DNA of 64,000 nt from Siccirubricoccus deserti (GTDB lineage: Bacteria; Pseudomonadota; Alphaproteobacteria; Acetobacterales; Acetobacteraceae): the NCBI RefSeq assembly GCF_014283215.1, contig NZ_JACOMF010000005.1, forward strand, positions 124,001-188,000. Reading direction: 5' to 3'. The notes beneath the pieces were generated by a model. The model was not told where the DNA came from. It searched no databases and worked only from the letters and a program-made list of their open reading frames with translations. This document shows positions 45,695 to 54,838 of this stretch, in pieces. Positions within the stretch are counted from its first letter, which is position 1. Each line of letters starts with the position of its first letter. The position numbers were made by a program, and so were the translations under genes.

Positions 45695-46464
45695 GCGACC
45701 CCGTAGCGCGCGTCGTCACCGAACGGGACGGCAATGTCCTTCTCCTGACGCTCGACCAGCCGGCCCGGCGCAACGCGCTGGCCATGTCCATCCGCTTCGA
45801 GCTGATCGAGGCGCTGCGCGCGGCGCAGGGCGACGCATCCGTGCGCGCCATCGTGCTGACCGGCGCAGGCGGGCATTTCTGCTCCGGCGGCGATATCTCC
45901 GGCATGGAGGTGAAAACGCCGATGGAGGGGCGGGAGCGCATGCGCCTCTCGCATGAGCTGGTCCGGCTGATGGTGCTCGGCAGCGTGCCGGTGGTGGCGG
46001 CGGTGGAAGGCTTCTGCGTCGGCGCCGGCCTGTCGCTGGCCTGCGCCTCCGACACCGTCGTGGCGGCGGAGGATGCGCGGCTCGGCGCCGGCTTCGGCAG
46101 GATCGGGCTGATGGCCGATCTCGGCCTGCCACATACGCTGCCGCTGCGCGTTGGCCAGGGCAGGGCGCGGCAGATCCTGCTCTACCACGGCCAGATGACG
46201 GCGATGGAGGCAGAGCGCATCGGCCTCGTCGATCATGTGGTGCCGAAGGGCCATGCGCTGGCGAGCGCGCTGGAGAAGGCGCGCTTCCTTGCCGAACAGG
46301 CGCCGGCGCCGATGGCGCTGACCAAGCAGATGCTGGGCGAGGGCCTCGACCGTGCGCTGGAGCAGGAACGGCATTTCCAGGCGACGCTGTTCCTCACCGG
46401 GGATTTCAAGGAAGGCCGCGCCGCCTTCCTCGGCAAGCGCGCACCACAGTTCAAGGGAGATTGA
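45691..46464 (+). CDS. enoyl-CoA hydratase/isomerase family protein
   Basis: The 257-residue product is a crotonase-fold protein: LTLDQPARRNALAMSIRFELIEALRAA, IVLTGAGGHFCSGGDISGM (oxyanion hole) and VVAAVEGFCVGAGLSLACASDTVVAAEDARLGAGFGRIGLMADLG. The usual second catalytic Glu position reads as Asp (LMADLG), so the reaction may be isomerisation or hydration of an unusual acyl chain. It sits between the two acyl-CoA dehydrogenase genes, overlapping the first by 4 bases and ending just before the second. Confidence 0.9.
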   Translation: MSDPVARVVTERDGNVLLLTLDQPARRNALAMSIRFELIEALRAAQGDASVRAIVLTGAGGHFCSGGDISGMEVKTPMEGRERMRLSHELVRLMVLGSVPVVAAVEGFCVGAGLSLACASDTVVAAEDARLGAGFGRIGLMADLGLPHTLPLRVGQGRARQILLYHGQMTAMEAERIGLVDHVVPKGHALASALEKARFLAEQAPAPMALTKQMLGEGLDRALEQERHFQATLFLTGDFKEGRAAFLGKRAPQFKGD

Positions 46465-46465
46465 G

Positions 46466-47635
46466 ATGGACGCCATCCGCATCCCCGCGCCGCAGGAGCT
46501 GGACGGGCTCGACGACGAACATTTCCGCCAGGTGGTCCGCGCCTTCCTGCACGAGAACTACCCGGAAGAGCTTCGCAACCCGCCGAAGCGGCTGCACTGG
46601 TCCGAGAACCGGCCCTGGTACATGAAGCTGGCGGAGAAGGGCTGGCTCTGCCCCGGCTGGCCGAAGGAATACGGCGGGCTCGGCCTGTCGCCTGCCAAGC
46701 AGATCATCCTGACTGAGGAATACGAACGCTACGGCGTCGCCCGCACCAACGACCATGGCATCGTCATGCTCGGCCCGCTGGTGATCAAATACGGCACCGA
46801 GGCGCAGAAGCGGTTCTTCCTGCCGAAGATCCTCACCGGCGAGCACATCTGGTGCCAGGGCTATTCCGAGCCCAACGCGGGTTCCGACCTCGCCGCGCTG
46901 AGGACCGAGGCGGTGCTGGACGGCGACCACTATGTGGTCAATGGCCAGAAGATCTGGACCACCCTGGCGATGGACGCCAACTGGATCTTCCTGCTGGTGC
47001 GCACCGACAAGCAGGCGAAGAAGCAGGAGGGGATCAGCTTCCTCCTGGTCGACATGAAGACGCCGGGCATCACCGTGCGGCCGATCATCAACCTCGAGAT
47101 GCACGACGAATTCTGCGAGACCTTCTTCGACAATGTCAGGGTGCCGAAGGAGAACCTGGTCGGCCAGCTCAACAAGGGCTGGGACATGGCCAAGGCGCTG
47201 CTCGGCTTCGAGCGCATCTTCCTCGGCTCGCCACGGCAATCCGGCTACGCGCTGTCACGGCTGAAGCTCCTCGCGGAGCGCATGGGCTGCTGGGAGGACG
47301 CCGAATTCCAGGACCGCTACGCCCGGCTGCGGCTGGAGTTCGAGGATCTGAAGGCGCTGTTCGGGGTCTATGTCGAGAAGCTGAAGCGCGGCGAATCGCT
47401 CGGCCCCGATGTCTCCATGCTGAAGGTGATCCAGACCGAGCTGTTCCAGAAGATCACCGACTGCATGCTGGAGATCGCCGGCGAAAACGCCGGGCTGCTG
47501 GAACCGATGGAGGGCAACCGCGACCTCAACATCGGCGGGCTGTTCATCCAGGCGCGGCCGGCCTCGATCTACGGCGGATCGAACGAGATCCAGCGCAACA
47601 TCCTCAGCAAGAACGTGTTGGGGTTGCCAGGATAG
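46466..47635 (+). CDS. acyl-CoA dehydrogenase, large-subunit-like
   Basis: The 389-residue product has the full acyl-CoA dehydrogenase fold: GWPKEYGGLGLSPAKQIILTEEYERYG, WCQGYSEPNAGSDLAALRTEAVLDGDHYVVNGQKIWTTLA (flavin region), ETFFDNVRVPKENLVG, and the C-terminal IYGGSNEIQRNILSKNVLGLPG. The length and motifs match FadE-like and pimeloyl-CoA dehydrogenase large subunits. It follows the hydratase gene by one base with AGGGAGA as ribosome site. Together with the smaller ACAD at 44621 it probably forms a heteromeric dehydrogenase for a bulky or dicarboxylic acyl-CoA (inference). Confidence 0.91.
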   Translation: MDAIRIPAPQELDGLDDEHFRQVVRAFLHENYPEELRNPPKRLHWSENRPWYMKLAEKGWLCPGWPKEYGGLGLSPAKQIILTEEYERYGVARTNDHGIVMLGPLVIKYGTEAQKRFFLPKILTGEHIWCQGYSEPNAGSDLAALRTEAVLDGDHYVVNGQKIWTTLAMDANWIFLLVRTDKQAKKQEGISFLLVDMKTPGITVRPIINLEMHDEFCETFFDNVRVPKENLVGQLNKGWDMAKALLGFERIFLGSPRQSGYALSRLKLLAERMGCWEDAEFQDRYARLRLEFEDLKALFGVYVEKLKRGESLGPDVSMLKVIQTELFQKITDCMLEIAGENAGLLEPMEGNRDLNIGGLFIQARPASIYGGSNEIQRNILSKNVLGLPG

Positions 47636-47642
47636 CAGAAGG

Positions 47643-47692
47643 CCAGGGGGCGCTGCTCCCCTGGACCGGTTTGAGTTTGGCTGCGCCCCCTG
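47643..47692 (+). promoter_or_regulatory. two mutually exclusive hairpins downstream of the acyl-CoA dehydrogenase
   Basis: CAGGGGGCG (47644-47652) can pair with CGCCCCCTG (47684-47692), a perfect 9-base stem. CCAGGGG (47643-47649) can instead pair with CCCCTGG (47658-47664). The two stems share bases and exclude each other. They lie between the operon end and an amidase gene. It may be an ordinary terminator with overlapping alternatives. Confidence 0.35.
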
Positions 47693-47740
47693 ATTGACCG
47701 GCTGCGGCCAGGGAACGACCATGCGCCGAATCAAGCCGGG

Positions 47741-49153
47741 ATGCCTGCCATGACCGAACTCTGGCGCCTGTCCGCCACCGACCTCGCCGCCCGTATCCGC
47801 GCGCGCGAGGTCTCCGCCCGGGAGGCCGCCGCCGCGGCGCTGGCCCGGCTGGAGGCGGTGAACCCCGCGCTCAACGCCGTCATCGCCCATGACCCGGCGG
47901 AGAGTTTGGCCGCCGCCGATGCGGTGGATGCTATGCTGGCGCGTGGCGAGGATCCCGGCCTGCTCGCCGGCGTGCCGGTGACGGTGAAGGTGAACGTCGA
48001 CCAGCAGGGCTGGCCCACCACCAACGGCCTCCGCCTGCAACGCGAGCTCATCGCGCAGCAGGACAGCCCGGTGGTGTCGAACCTGCGCCGCGCTGGCGCG
48101 GTCATCCTCGGCCGGACCAATACCCCGGCCTTCTCGCTGCGCTGGTTCACCCGCAACTCCCTGCATGGCGCGACAAAGAACCCGCGCGATCCCGCGATCA
48201 CCCCGGGCGGCTCCTCCGGCGGCGCGGCGGTGGCGGTGGCCACCGGCATCGGCGCGATCGGCCATGGCACGGATATCGCCGGCTCCATCCGCTACCCCGC
48301 CTATGCCTGCGGCGTGCATGGGCTGCGACCGACGCTCGGCCGGGTCGCGGCCTGGAACGCTTCGGTCGCGGATCGCGGCATCGGCGGCCAGCTCATGGCG
48401 GTCTCCGGCCCGATCGCCCGGACCATCGCCGATTTGCGCCTCGGCCTCGCGGCCATGAGCACGCCCGATGCGCGCGACCCCTGGTGGACGCCGGCGCCGC
48501 TGGAAGGCCCGGCCTATCCGAAGCGCGCCGCCCTCTGCATCGCGCCCGAGGGCATGCCGGTGCAGGCCGAGGTCGCGGCCGCCCTGCGCGATGCGGCGCG
48601 GCGGCTGGAGGCGGGTGGCTGGAGCGTGGAGGAGGTTCCGTCGCTGCCCCCGTTGCAGGAAGCCGCCCGGCTCCAGGCCATGCTCTGGCTGGCTGAGACC
48701 CGCCGTGGCGGCATGGCTTCGGTGGTGGAGCGCGAGGGTGATCCGGATGCCATCGCCATCTTCGGCTTCATGGAGAGGCTCTGCCCCGCGCCTGCGCTGG
48801 AGGATTTCCAGGACACGCTGCAGCGCCGCGTCACGCTGCTGCGCGCCTGGCTGCTGTTTCTCGAGCGCTATCCTGTGGTGCTGATGCCGGCCTCCGGCGA
48901 GCTGCCTTTCCGCGACCATTCGGATGTCGAGGGTTTCGACCGCTTCCAATCGGTGATGGCGGCGCAGCTGCCGCAGATCGCCCCGGCGCTGTTCGGCCTG
49001 CCGGGGCTGGTGGTCAGCACCGGGCTGGTGGGGCGGGTACCGGTCGGGGTGCAACTGATCGGCGGGCGCTATCGGGAGGATGTGCTGCTCGCCGCCGGCA
49101 CGGCCATCGAGGCCGGCGGCGTGCCGCCCGCGCCGATCGACCCGGCGGCCTGA
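47741..49153 (+). CDS. amidase signature family enzyme
   Basis: The 470-residue product shows the Ser-cisSer-Lys triad context: GVPVTVKVNVDQQGWPTTNG (Lys), ITPGGSSGGAAVAVATGIGAIGHGTDIAGSIRYPA (cis-Ser and nucleophile Ser) and GVHGLRPTLGRV. The C-terminal part (LFGLPGLVVSTGLVGRVPVGVQLIGGRYREDVLL) matches amidases generally. It hydrolyses an amide; the substrate is unknown, and the neighbouring acyl-CoA genes suggest it may release a carboxylic acid for them. The ATG at 47750 (MTELWRL) is a reasonable alternative start. Confidence 0.9.
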   Translation: MPAMTELWRLSATDLAARIRAREVSAREAAAAALARLEAVNPALNAVIAHDPAESLAAADAVDAMLARGEDPGLLAGVPVTVKVNVDQQGWPTTNGLRLQRELIAQQDSPVVSNLRRAGAVILGRTNTPAFSLRWFTRNSLHGATKNPRDPAITPGGSSGGAAVAVATGIGAIGHGTDIAGSIRYPAYACGVHGLRPTLGRVAAWNASVADRGIGGQLMAVSGPIARTIADLRLGLAAMSTPDARDPWWTPAPLEGPAYPKRAALCIAPEGMPVQAEVAAALRDAARRLEAGGWSVEEVPSLPPLQEAARLQAMLWLAETRRGGMASVVEREGDPDAIAIFGFMERLCPAPALEDFQDTLQRRVTLLRAWLLFLERYPVVLMPASGELPFRDHSDVEGFDRFQSVMAAQLPQIAPALFGLPGLVVSTGLVGRVPVGVQLIGGRYREDVLLAAGTAIEAGGVPPAPIDPAA

Positions 49154-49157
49154 TCGG

Positions 49158-49496
49158 ATGCGTCCTCCGCTGCTGCCGGCCGCCCTGCTGCTGACCATGG
49201 CGTTGCTGCCCGGCTGTGCCCGGCGAGCTGGCTGCGAGGCCCTGCTGACCAACCACTCCGCCATCGCGGTGGAGCAGCTCTATCTGGCGCCGGCGGCCAC
49301 CCGGCAGTGGAGCCCCGATCTGCTGCGCGGCGGCGGCCTCTCCAGCCAGGCCAGCATGCCGCTGCGCTTTCCGGCAGAGGGCGCCTACACGCTGCGCATC
49401 GTCTGGGTGGACGGTCGCGCCGCGGAGCTGCCAGGGGTGGCGGCCTGCGAAGCCCGCCGCATCAATATTCTCGGCCAGGGGCTGCGCGCGGAATGA
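49158..49496 (+). CDS. small lipoprotein of unknown function
   Basis: The 112-residue product starts MRPPLLPAALLLTMALLPGCARR, a lipoprotein signal with the lipobox LPGC and Cys at position 20. The mature part has two further cysteines and reads LLTNHSAIAVEQLYLAPAATRQWSPDLL, then ASMPLRFPAEGAYTLRIVWVDGRAAEL, which looks like a small beta-sandwich. I do not recognise the family. The start lies 4 bases after the amidase stop, so it is probably co-transcribed with it. Confidence 0.75.
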   Translation: MRPPLLPAALLLTMALLPGCARRAGCEALLTNHSAIAVEQLYLAPAATRQWSPDLLRGGGLSSQASMPLRFPAEGAYTLRIVWVDGRAAELPGVAACEARRINILGQGLRAE

Positions 49497-49557
49497 TGCG
49501 AACTGCGATGCAGCCTGCGCGATCGTAGGTTTATACGTTCAACCAGGGAAATTGGCG

Positions 49558-49574
49558 CCCCGCGCTTGGCGGGG
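49558..49574. terminator. short GC hairpin between convergent lipoprotein and hemA genes
   Basis: CCCCGC (49558-49563) and GCGGGG (49569-49574) form a six-base stem with a five-base loop, midway between the two convergent stop codons. A weak call. Confidence 0.35.
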
Positions 49575-49611
49575 AGCCGGCACGCCTCCAGGTCGGCGGC
49601 TGTGCGGCCGG

Positions 49612-50868
49612 CTACTCCGCCGCCAGCATCCCGATCGCAGCCTCTGGGGCGACTCCCGGGCCGATCCTCGGCAGCACCGCTCGCAACGCGCGGACCAGCT
49701 CGGCGATCATCGCATCGGTATGGAAGGGGGTGGCACAGAGCCGCAGCCGCTCCGTGCCGCGCGGCACCGTCGGGTAGTTGATCGGCGTGGCGTAGAGCCC
49801 GTGCTCGGCCAGCAGCCGCCGCGCCACCTGCCGGCACAGCTCGGCCTCGCCGACCCAGACCGGGACGATGTGGCTCGGCCCGTCCATCCGCGCCAAGCCG
49901 GCGCCATCCAGCGCCGCCTTCAAGGCCGCGGCGCGTTCCGCCAGCGCCGCTCGCCGGGCCGGGTCGCGCTTCAGCACCCGTACGCTCTCCAGCGCGGCGC
50001 CGGCCACCGCCGGCGGCAGGGCGGTGGTGAAGATCAGCCCGCCGGCGACGCTGCGGATATAGTCCACGACATCCGCGTCGCCCGCGATGTAGCCGCCGAG
50101 CACCCCGAACCCCTTGGCCAGCGTCCCCTCGATCAGGTCGACGCGGTGGGCGGTACCGTCCTGCTCGCTGATGCCGCCGCCGGTCGCGCCGTAGAGGCCG
50201 ACGGCATGCACCTCGTCGAGGTAGGTCATGGCGCCGTAGCGCTCCGCCAGGTCGCAGATCGCGCCGATCGGGGCGATATCGCCATCCATGGAATAGACGC
50301 TCTCGAAGGCGATCAGCTTCGGCGCGCCGGGCGGGGCGGCGGCGAGCTTCGCCTCGAGGTCGGCGAGGTCGTTGTGCTTCCAGATCACCCGCTGCGCCGC
50401 CTTGGCGCCGCGCATGCCGGCGATCATCGAGGCGTGGTTCTTGGCATCGCTGAAGACGATGAAGCCCGGCAGCGCTTCCAGCACCGCGCTGATGCCGGCC
50501 TGGTTGGCGATATAGCCGCTGCCGAACAGCAGCGCCGCGCCCTTGCCGTGCAGCGAGGCCAGTTCGGCCTCCAGCGCCGCATGCAGGGGCGAGGTGCCGG
50601 AGATGTTGCGGGTGCCGCCGGCCCCGGCGCCGTGCTCGGCAACGGCCCGCGTCGCCGCCGCCAGCACCGCCGGGTGGTTGCCCATGCCGAGGTAGTCGTT
50701 GGAGGACCATACGGTCACCTCCCTGACCCCCTGCGGCCCGTGCCAGCGGTAGGTCGGGAAGCGCCCGGCCAGCTTTTCAAGACGGGCGAATTCGCGATAG
50801 CGGCCTTCCTGGCGGAGCGCGCCGAGGCTGGCTTGGCAATGGGAGAGGAAGGCGTCGCGGGTGCGCAT
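49612..50868 (-). CDS. hemA: 5-aminolevulinate synthase
   Basis: The 418-residue product is a PLP-dependent ALA synthase, condensing glycine and succinyl-CoA (Shemin pathway, first step of heme and chlorophyll synthesis). Key stretches are [113 protein letters not shown] and the PLP-lysine segment [18 protein letters not shown] (Lys about 252). These distinguish it from 8-amino-7-oxononanoate synthase. The start at 50868 gives the usual alphaproteobacterial N terminus. The frame continues upstream for hundreds of codons but without any domain. Confidence 0.93.
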   Translation of the reverse strand: MRTRDAFLSHCQASLGALRQEGRYREFARLEKLAGRFPTYRWHGPQGVREVTVWSSNDYLGMGNHPAVLAAATRAVAEHGAGAGGTRNISGTSPLHAALEAELASLHGKGAALLFGSGYIANQAGISAVLEALPGFIVFSDAKNHASMIAGMRGAKAAQRVIWKHNDLADLEAKLAAAPPGAPKLIAFESVYSMDGDIAPIGAICDLAERYGAMTYLDEVHAVGLYGATGGGISEQDGTAHRVDLIEGTLAKGFGVLGGYIAGDADVVDYIRSVAGGLIFTTALPPAVAGAALESVRVLKRDPARRAALAERAAALKAALDGAGLARMDGPSHIVPVWVGEAELCRQVARRLLAEHGLYATPINYPTVPRGTERLRLCATPFHTDAMIAELVRALRAVLPRIGPGVAPEAAIGMLAAE

Positions 50869-51210
50869 GGGATTTGCCGCCACAGTGGAAAAGTCGTTGC
50901 GCAAGTATGTTGGCATGGTTGCTGAAAGCCCAATCACGCTACCGCAACCCCGCGTCGCGGCGAAGCGCCATGCTGCTGGCGCCAGCCCGTGCGGACTGTG
51001 CGCCCGGGCACAGGCCGGGTCTTTGGCGCAGATCAGCCGGCGAGGGAAGCCGGGGCCGCCGCGCATGCCGAAATTGGCCCCTCGGCCGCAACCGAAGAGG
51101 TTCGACAGGGCATGCCAGGGCCGGCATATTCCGCTGGTGGATCCTTGGCCGAAGGATGGGCGGCCCGCCACGCGCCGCCGGCCGGGGAGAGCAGCAGGGG
51201 AGATGGTCGC
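50869..51210. other. divergent intergenic region between hemA and a methyltransferase, 342 bases
   Basis: No gene seen. It should hold both promoters. A small palindrome TTGCGCAA lies at 50897-50904, about 30 bases before the hemA start. The remainder is GC-rich without obvious structure. Confidence 0.4.
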
Positions 51211-52224
51211 ATGTCTGATAAGCCCACCTATGACCGCATCATGCAGCTGGCGACCGGATTCTGGGCCTCGAAGGCTTTGTTGAGCGCGGTCGAGCTCAAC
51301 CTGTTCGGGGTGCTGGCGGCGGGGCCGCTGGAGGCGACGGCGCTCCGCCAGCGGATCGGCATCCATCCGCGCGCGGCGCGCGACTTCTTTGACACGCTGG
51401 TGGCGCTCGGCCTGCTGGAGCGCGACGCCGCGGGCCGCTACGCCAACGGCGCCGAGGCCGCCCGTTTCCTCGACCCCGCCGCGCCCGGCTACATCGGCGG
51501 CATTATCGAGATGCTGAATGCACGGCTCTTCACTTTCTGGGGGTCGTTGACTGAGGCGCTGCGCACCGGCGAGCCGCAGAACGAGGCGAAGAGCGGCGGC
51601 GACGTATTCGGCAGCCTCTACGCCGACCCGGACCGGCTGGAGGTGTTCCTGCGCGGAATGACCGGGATCACCACCCCAATCGCCGAGGCGCTGGCCGCTG
51701 CCTTCCCCTGGCAGGAGGTGGCGAGTGTCGTCGATATCGGCACGGCGCAGGGCTGCGTGCCGGTCCGGCTGGCCCGTGCCCACCCGCATCTGCAGGTCGC
51801 CGGCTTCGACCTGCCGGTGGTGGGGCCGGTCTTCTCCCGCTACGTGGCGGCCGAGGGCCAGGCGGAGCGGGTCCGCTTCATCCCCGGCGACTTCTTCAAG
51901 GATGCGCTGCCGCAGGCCGATGTGCTGGTGATGGGCATGATCCTGCACGATTGGGATCTGGAAACGAAGCGCATGCTGATCCGCAAGGCGCATGCCGCCC
52001 TGCCGCCCGGTGGGTCGCTGATCGTCTGCGAGGCGCTGATCGACGATGCAAGGCAGACCCACCTGCCGGGCCTGCTGATGAGCCTCAACATGCTCATCGA
52101 GACCCGCGGCGGCTTCGATTTCACCGGCGCCGACTGCATCGGCTGGATGCGGGAGGAGGGCTTCGCCGAGGCCCGGGTGGTGCCGCTGACCGCCGCCCAT
52201 GGCGCGGTGATCGGGCGGAAGTAG
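51211..52224 (+). CDS. O-methyltransferase, acetylserotonin/hydroxyneurosporene type
   Basis: The 337-residue product has an N-terminal dimerisation winged helix ([54 protein letters not shown]) and a C-terminal SAM domain ([84 protein letters not shown]). HDWD is the active-site motif of plant-type O-methyltransferases and CrtF. GGGGAGA supports the ATG at 51211. Being divergent from hemA recalls photosynthesis clusters, but no other pigment gene is present, so the substrate is open. Confidence 0.85.
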   Translation: MSDKPTYDRIMQLATGFWASKALLSAVELNLFGVLAAGPLEATALRQRIGIHPRAARDFFDTLVALGLLERDAAGRYANGAEAARFLDPAAPGYIGGIIEMLNARLFTFWGSLTEALRTGEPQNEAKSGGDVFGSLYADPDRLEVFLRGMTGITTPIAEALAAAFPWQEVASVVDIGTAQGCVPVRLARAHPHLQVAGFDLPVVGPVFSRYVAAEGQAERVRFIPGDFFKDALPQADVLVMGMILHDWDLETKRMLIRKAHAALPPGGSLIVCEALIDDARQTHLPGLLMSLNMLIETRGGFDFTGADCIGWMREEGFAEARVVPLTAAHGAVIGRK

Positions 52225-52232
52225 CGCGTCCC

Positions 52233-53144
52233 CTATCGCACCGGATGCTGCCGCAGCGCCGGGGCGACCGCGGCGCGGGCGGCCTCCGCCTCGGCCTGCA
52301 GGGCCAGCATCCGCGCCACGTACTGCGCGGCGAAGGCCCGATAGGCCGCCGGGTCCCGGTCGCGCCAGTCATAGAAGCCGAGGCCGGCATCGGCGCCGGT
52401 CTCGTCACGCTTCGGCAGGTCCAGCATCCACTCCGCCGCTGTGCCTTCGTGGTGCAGCAGCGGCACCAGGCCGGATTGCGAGGCGGCATGGGTGCCGAGG
52501 CCGGAGAGGTCCTTCTGCTCGATCAGCCCGGTCACCGCCATGCGCGGCGTCAGCATGCGGCGGATGACGAGATCGACCGTCGCGGCATCGACCGCGCCCT
52601 CGGCGATCATCTGGTAGGCCTCGTTCGCCATGGCGTGCTGCAGGCGGTTGATCAGCGCGCCGGGGATCGGCTTGCTGAGGCGCAGCGCGGTGCGGCCGCA
52701 GCGCGCCAGCAGCGCGGCGATCGCCTCCAGCGTCTCGGGCGCCGATTGCCGCACGGCGATTAGCTCGACATAGGCGAAGGTGTCGGCCGGCTGCATGTAG
52801 TGCAGGCCGCAGAAGCGTTCCGGATGGCGCAGCGGGTCCGCAAGCGCCTGCAAGGGCAGCACCGAGGTGTTGGAGGCGAGGAGGCAGCGCCCACCCCAGG
52901 CCGCCTCGATGCGCGCCAGGAACTCCTGCTTCAGCGCCATCTCTTCCGGAATGCTCTCGATGAGGAGGTCAGGCGGCGGCCCCTCGGGCGCGCCCAGCCG
53001 ACGGACCCCCATCGGCAGGCCGGGTTTTTCCGCGCCGGGATCGCGACTGAGCAGCCAGCATTCCACCCCATGCGCCGCGAAGCCGCGCAGGATGCCAAGA
53101 CCCATCACGCCGCCCCCGGCGACGCAGACGCTGTTGATGTCCAT
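52233..53144 (-). CDS. 3-hydroxyacyl-CoA dehydrogenase (NAD-binding type)
   Basis: The 303-residue product begins with a Rossmann loop ([31 protein letters not shown]) and continues [61 protein letters not shown] (catalytic His), and a helical C-terminal domain ([25 protein letters not shown]). It oxidises a 3-hydroxyacyl-CoA or a related 3-hydroxy acid; the short N-terminal domain is like carnitine or lambda-crystallin type dehydrogenases. It is divergent from a tetR gene, a frequent arrangement for substrate-controlled repression. Confidence 0.85.
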   Translation of the reverse strand: MDINSVCVAGGGVMGLGILRGFAAHGVECWLLSRDPGAEKPGLPMGVRRLGAPEGPPPDLLIESIPEEMALKQEFLARIEAAWGGRCLLASNTSVLPLQALADPLRHPERFCGLHYMQPADTFAYVELIAVRQSAPETLEAIAALLARCGRTALRLSKPIPGALINRLQHAMANEAYQMIAEGAVDAATVDLVIRRMLTPRMAVTGLIEQKDLSGLGTHAASQSGLVPLLHHEGTAAEWMLDLPKRDETGADAGLGFYDWRDRDPAAYRAFAAQYVARMLALQAEAEAARAAVAPALRQHPVR

Positions 53145-53269
53145 GCGCGTTCTCCCCTTGGGTACTCTGCCTGGATCCGGGGGTGGAGCAAGCCGGTGGC
53201 TCTGCCCCCGGGGCCCCGTTGGATATGGGCGTCCTCCACGGCCTGGGCCCGGCCGCCACTGGACGAGGC

Positions 53270-53293
53270 GTTCTAGAACTGCCATTCTAAATG
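53270..53293. promoter_or_regulatory. cluster of small palindromes, candidate TetR operator
   Basis: TAGAA-6-TTCTA at 53274-53289 is a perfect dyad. It overlaps GTTCTAGAAC (53270-53279) and CATT-3-AATG (53283-53293). The cluster ends 3 bases before the tetR start and lies upstream of the divergent dehydrogenase gene, so binding would shut off tetR and possibly the dehydrogenase. Confidence 0.5.
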
Positions 53294-53295
53294 GT

Positions 53296-53916
53296 ATGGT
53301 CAGGACGGCGCGCTTCTCCGAGCACTGCTTCATCGAGGCTGCGACGCACCTCGTCGCCGAGGGCGGCCCCGCCGCGGCCACCATGCAGGCGATCGCGCGC
53401 CGGGTGGGGGCGCCCACGGGCTCCATCTATCACCGCTTCGAGTCCCGCTCGGCCATCCTCAGTGCGGCCTGGAACGCGGCCTATGCCTCCTTCACGGGGG
53501 CGCTGGCGCCCTTGCTGCGCGAGGGCCGTGCCCGCGAGGCGGCACTGGCCATCCTGCCCTGGTCAAGCAAGGACGAGCACCGCGCCCGCTTCCTCTTGCT
53601 GCATGAGCCGGTCACGCTGTTCGAGGACGCTCCGCCTCCGGCGCCGGTGCGGGAGGAACTCGAAAGGCTGGAGGAGGCGTTCGACAGTGCCTTCCGCGCC
53701 TGTGTCGCCGCCCGCGGGGACGGCAGCGTTCGCGAGGAGGAGCTGGCGCGGGCCAGGTTCCTGATCTTCGACGCGCCGATCGCGATTATCCGCCCCCACC
53801 TGCTGAAGGGCGGCCCGCTGCCGCCCTTCGTCGAGCGGATGATCGATGAGCTTCACGCGGGACTGCCCATCGCCGCCACGCCGGACCAGGGCATACGACC
53901 CATGGCCGCTGCGTGA
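53296..53916 (+). CDS. TetR family transcriptional regulator
   Basis: The 206-residue product has an N-terminal TetR helix-turn-helix (FSEHCFIEAATHLVAEGGPAAATMQAIARRVGAPTGSIYHRFESRSAILSAAW) and an all-helical C-terminal ligand domain. There is no Shine-Dalgarno before the ATG at 53296; it may be leaderless, which fits the operator palindromes directly adjacent. It is divergent from the 3-hydroxyacyl-CoA dehydrogenase gene, its likely target. A methionine aminopeptidase gene follows 33 bases downstream. Confidence 0.87.
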   Translation: MVRTARFSEHCFIEAATHLVAEGGPAAATMQAIARRVGAPTGSIYHRFESRSAILSAAWNAAYASFTGALAPLLREGRAREAALAILPWSSKDEHRARFLLLHEPVTLFEDAPPPAPVREELERLEEAFDSAFRACVAARGDGSVREEELARARFLIFDAPIAIIRPHLLKGGPLPPFVERMIDELHAGLPIAATPDQGIRPMAAA

Positions 53917-53949
53917 CATCGCCGCTGTTTCGCTTGCCCGGGATCTCCC

Positions 53950-54759
53950 ATGGACGCCATCGCTCCCCGCCAAAGCATCAAGCTGCACGCGCCCGAGGAC
54001 TTCGTCGGGATGCGGGCCGCCGGCCGGCTCGCCGCGGCAGCGCTGGACATGATCACCGCGCATGTCCGGGCGGGTGTCACGACGGCCGAGCTCGACCGGA
54101 TTTGCCACGCCTTCGTGCTGGAACACGGCGGCACGCCGGCCTCGCTGGGCTATCGCGGCTACGCCCATGCGACCTGCATCTCGCTCAACCACGTCGTCTG
54201 CCATGGCATACCCGGCGAGCGGCGGCTCATGGACGGTGATATCCTCAACATCGACCTGGCGGTGGTCCTCGACGGCTGGCACGGCGACAGCAGCCGCATG
54301 TACGGGGTCGGCAAGGTCAGCACGCGCGCCGCACGCCTGATGGACGTGGCCTATGAGGCCATGATGCGCGGCATCGAGGTGATTCGCCCCGGCGCGACGA
54401 TCGGCGACATCGGATTCGCCATCCAGCGATTCGTGGAGGCGGCACAGTTCAGCGTCGTCCGGGATTTCTGCGGCCACGGGCTGGGCCGCGTCTATCACGA
54501 CGCGCCGAATATCCTGAACTACGGCAGGCCGGGGCATGGGGCCGAATTGCAGCCGGGGATGTTCCTGACGGTCGAGCCGATGGTGAATGCAGGGAGGCCG
54601 GAGGTGAAGGTGCTCGGCGACGGATGGACGGCGGTGACGCGCGACCGCAGCCCCTCGGCGCAGTTCGAGCACAGCGTCGGGGTCACCGGGACGGGCCATG
54701 AGATCTTCACCCTCTCGCCCGCGAAGCTCACCCGGCCACCCTACCCGATCGCGGGGTAG
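53950..54759 (+). CDS. map: type I methionine aminopeptidase
   Basis: The 269-residue product removes N-terminal methionine from nascent proteins. It shows the pita-bread fold landmarks: CISLNHVVCHGIPGERRLMDGDILNIDLAVVLDGWHGDSSRMY (metal Asp in each of the two DGW/GDS and NIDL segments), FCGHGLGRVYHDAPNILNY (metal His), GMFLTVEPMVN and QFEHSVGVTGTGHEI (metal Glu). GGGA precedes the ATG at 53950. As a second, stand-alone copy beside tetR it may be an accessory paralogue; the main map usually lies near rpsB or secY. Confidence 0.92.
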   Translation: MDAIAPRQSIKLHAPEDFVGMRAAGRLAAAALDMITAHVRAGVTTAELDRICHAFVLEHGGTPASLGYRGYAHATCISLNHVVCHGIPGERRLMDGDILNIDLAVVLDGWHGDSSRMYGVGKVSTRAARLMDVAYEAMMRGIEVIRPGATIGDIGFAIQRFVEAAQFSVVRDFCGHGLGRVYHDAPNILNYGRPGHGAELQPGMFLTVEPMVNAGRPEVKVLGDGWTAVTRDRSPSAQFEHSVGVTGTGHEIFTLSPAKLTRPPYPIAG

Positions 54760-54838
54760 GCGGAGCCACTCCTCGCCCACCGGGACCGGCGCAGCGCCGA
54801 GGCTTGCCAGCCCCACGCACCGCCGGCACCCTTCGCGC

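Noticed and set aside
50869-52200. Upstream extension of the hemA frame by more than 400 codons
   Set aside because: It runs antisense through the methyltransferase gene; ALA synthases begin at the position corresponding to 50868.
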